Shown: piece by piece, positions 26,336 to 27,500 of the stretch | Numbering within the stretch: the stretch's first letter is position 1 | Layout of the letters: every line of letters starts with the position of its first letter | DNA from: Paulinella micropora | Taxonomy: Eukaryota; Cercozoa; Imbricatea; Euglyphida; Paulinellidae | Direction: 5' to 3' | DNA: 27,500 nucleotides | Assembly (NCBI GenBank): GCA_019918135.1 | Contig: WBZZ01002797.1 | Coordinates: 82,501 to 110,000, forward strand | Translations under genes and position numbers: made by a program | Notes under the pieces: model-generated | What the model was told of the DNA's origin: nothing | Database searches by the model: none | Seen by the model: the letters and a program-made list of their open reading frames with translations, nothing else

Positions 26336-27500
26336 ATGAAAACTCACCAGAGAAACTTAATCGCAGAAAATCCGGACGGAGAATTTATAAACGTCAGGGT
26401 TGGATATGATGGTGATATTGAAACAAATAATTCAAAAACCGCTTTTGGTGAAGCAGTAATATGTCAATTAACACCAGTATTACAAGAAATCTTTCCATAT
26501 ACAATTAATACTAGGATATGGACAAAAACAGAAACAAAATCGTCTGTGCCATTTTTGAATAATATGGCTGAATTGAAAACAACTGCTGATGCTACTGCAG
26601 ATGCTAGACTGGTAAGTAAAAGGAGAATAAAATATAGAACTGGAATGGGTGTCCTCGCCCGCTTTACTGCTCTATGGACATCGGATGATACAAAAGATTA
26701 CTATTCATATATTGGAATAGGAAATGATCTCGTTGATGGATTTTATTTTTACAAAAATCAAGCAGGAATAAATATTGCTCATTGTAAAGGAGGTGCAGCA
26801 GTTTATATTGACCAAGAAGACTGGGACGACCAGTGTGATGGAACTTCTGCTATGCATGACTTAGACTGGAGCAAAGGAAATGTATTTCAAATTCAATTTC
26901 AGTATCTTGGGTTTGGTGCTATTAAGTTTTATATTGAAAATCCCATAACAGGATTATTTCAATTAGTTCATATGATTGACTATGCGAATGCTAATACTGG
27001 GGTAAGCCTGCGAAATACAACATTACCTTTTACAGCAGTAATGAGAAATGATGCAGCGACTGGAATACAAACTCTTAAAACAGCGAGTGCAAGTTTATTC
27101 ATTGAGGGAACACATACGATAAACACAAGTATAACAAACGAAGTGGAAGGAAGTAAAGCAGCAAACACCACTGAAAGTACTATTATTAGTATAAGAAACA
27201 AAGCGGTATTTGATGCGGGTGGTGCTAATTTAACAAATTATTCAAATGTTTATCTTACTTTGATAAGTATTACAAATGAAGATAGTAAGTCGTGTGTAGT
27301 AAGAATGGTATTAAATGGAACATTAACTGGAGCAGGTTTTGCAGATGTTGATTCTAAGTATTCAATTGTAGATACTGACATAAAGGTGAGTGCTATCGCA
27401 AACGGAACAACAATTTTTAAACTTTACGTAAATTCTCAATCAACTCAACAAATAAATCTTAGAAATTATGATATATATTTGACTCCTAGCGATATATTGA
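26336..27500 (+). CDS. Virion surface-type protein, runs off the window
   Basis: Open from ATG 26336 (MKTHQRNLIAENPDGEFIN) through 388 codons to the window edge without a stop. The N-terminal 190 residues contain GMGVLARFTALW, YIGIGNDLVDGFYFYKNQ, WSKGNVFQIQFQYLGFGAIKFYIE and FQLVHMIDYANANTGVSL. This pattern (GLG..DG.FFG, WLG.G.I.F.IE.P.TG.F..VH) recurs in structural/fibre-like proteins of large DNA viruses and some phages and looks like a jelly-roll or lectin-like fold. The rest is Thr/Ser/Asn-rich. It follows the MCP by 62 bp in an A-rich leader. Likely a capsid decoration or receptor-binding protein; the family name is not certain. Confidence 0.75.
   Translation, partial: MKTHQRNLIAENPDGEFINVRVGYDGDIETNNSKTAFGEAVICQLTPVLQEIFPYTINTRIWTKTETKSSVPFLNNMAELKTTADATADARLVSKRRIKYRTGMGVLARFTALWTSDDTKDYYSYIGIGNDLVDGFYFYKNQAGINIAHCKGGAAVYIDQEDWDDQCDGTSAMHDLDWSKGNVFQIQFQYLGFGAIKFYIENPITGLFQLVHMIDYANANTGVSLRNTTLPFTAVMRNDAATGIQTLKTASASLFIEGTHTINTSITNEVEGSKAANTTESTIISIRNKAVFDAGGANLTNYSNVYLTLISITNEDSKSCVVRMVLNGTLTGAGFADVDSKYSIVDTDIKVSAIANGTTIFKLYVNSQSTQQINLRNYDIYLTPSDIL

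Larger units (their letters stand above)
8235..27500. mobile_element. Polinton/virophage-like endogenous virus (right end outside)
   Basis: The left limit is placed where composition shifts from GT-rich to AT-rich (about 8235-8290); no terminal inverted repeat can be checked because the other end is missing. Gene content supports the call: protein-primed PolB, rve integrase, packaging ATPase, adenain-like protease, penton and major capsid genes. These are the hallmark genes of Polintons/Mavericks, Polinton-like viruses and mavirus-type virophages. The ATPase-protease-penton-MCP order matches the mavirus morphogenesis cluster, whereas PolB plus rve integrase is shared with both groups. Breaks in most large genes indicate an inactive or poorly assembled copy. 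Confidence 0.9.

Noticed and set aside
1..27500. CRISPR arrays, rRNA genes, bacterial operon signals
   Set aside because: None found; the window is eukaryotic/viral and the repeats present are microsatellite, retrotransposon, coding repeats or hairpins.

Overview
The window is eukaryotic DNA carrying two mobile elements side by side. Spliceosomal-type intron candidates, long purine microsatellite DNA, a tyrosine-recombinase (YR) retrotransposon and an integrated double-jelly-roll virus all point to a eukaryotic nuclear genome. I cannot name the host from sequence alone; a protist, alga or invertebrate is most plausible. Genes use the standard code.

Layout. 1-227 is a purine microsatellite; 228-1120 has no convincing gene. 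1121-6761 is a broken DIRS/Ngaro-type YR retrotransposon: a 374-bp left direct repeat, a Gag-like ORF with a CCHC zinc knuckle and two candidate introns, a second zinc knuckle, reverse transcriptase (YLDD), RNase H, a tyrosine recombinase, and a 368-bp right direct repeat. 6762-8230 is non-coding. Near 8235 composition turns AT-rich and a Polinton/Maverick/virophage-like endogenous virus begins; it runs off the right edge at 27500, so its right end and terminal repeats are not seen.

Viral region. In order: a small basic ORF; protein-primed family B DNA polymerase (broken); a coiled-coil protein; a lysine-rich 167-aa protein; an rve integrase (minus strand); a charged 170-aa protein (minus); a roughly 1120-codon fibre gene with a C-terminal S74 self-cleaving chaperone; a two-TM protein; an antisense secreted Cys-rich protein; a small beta-rich-looking protein; an FtsK/HerA-type packaging ATPase; two small basic proteins; a coiled-coil/PQ-rich protein fused to an adenain-like maturation protease; penton (minor capsid) protein; major capsid protein; and an open-ended virion surface protein. 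The order ATPase-protease-penton-MCP matches mavirus-type virophages and their relatives. Together the genes cover protein-primed replication, integration, capsid maturation, DNA packaging and host attachment. Nearly every large gene carries single-base frameshifts, and a few carry nonsense codons, so the copy is either decayed or affected by assembly indels.

The most striking non-coding signal is a set of repeated stem-loop modules between viral genes. A 45-46 bp hairpin ('P') ends 4-5 nt before the ATG of the integrase, fibre and penton genes. A different 50-bp hairpin ('T') follows the stop codon of the gene upstream of the integrase and of the gene upstream of the penton gene. A weaker AT-rich stem-loop ('S') lies between them. 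Loops are nearly identical between copies, while the arms differ by paired, compensating substitutions, so the stems themselves appear to be under selection. They look like a start/stop punctuation system for this virus.
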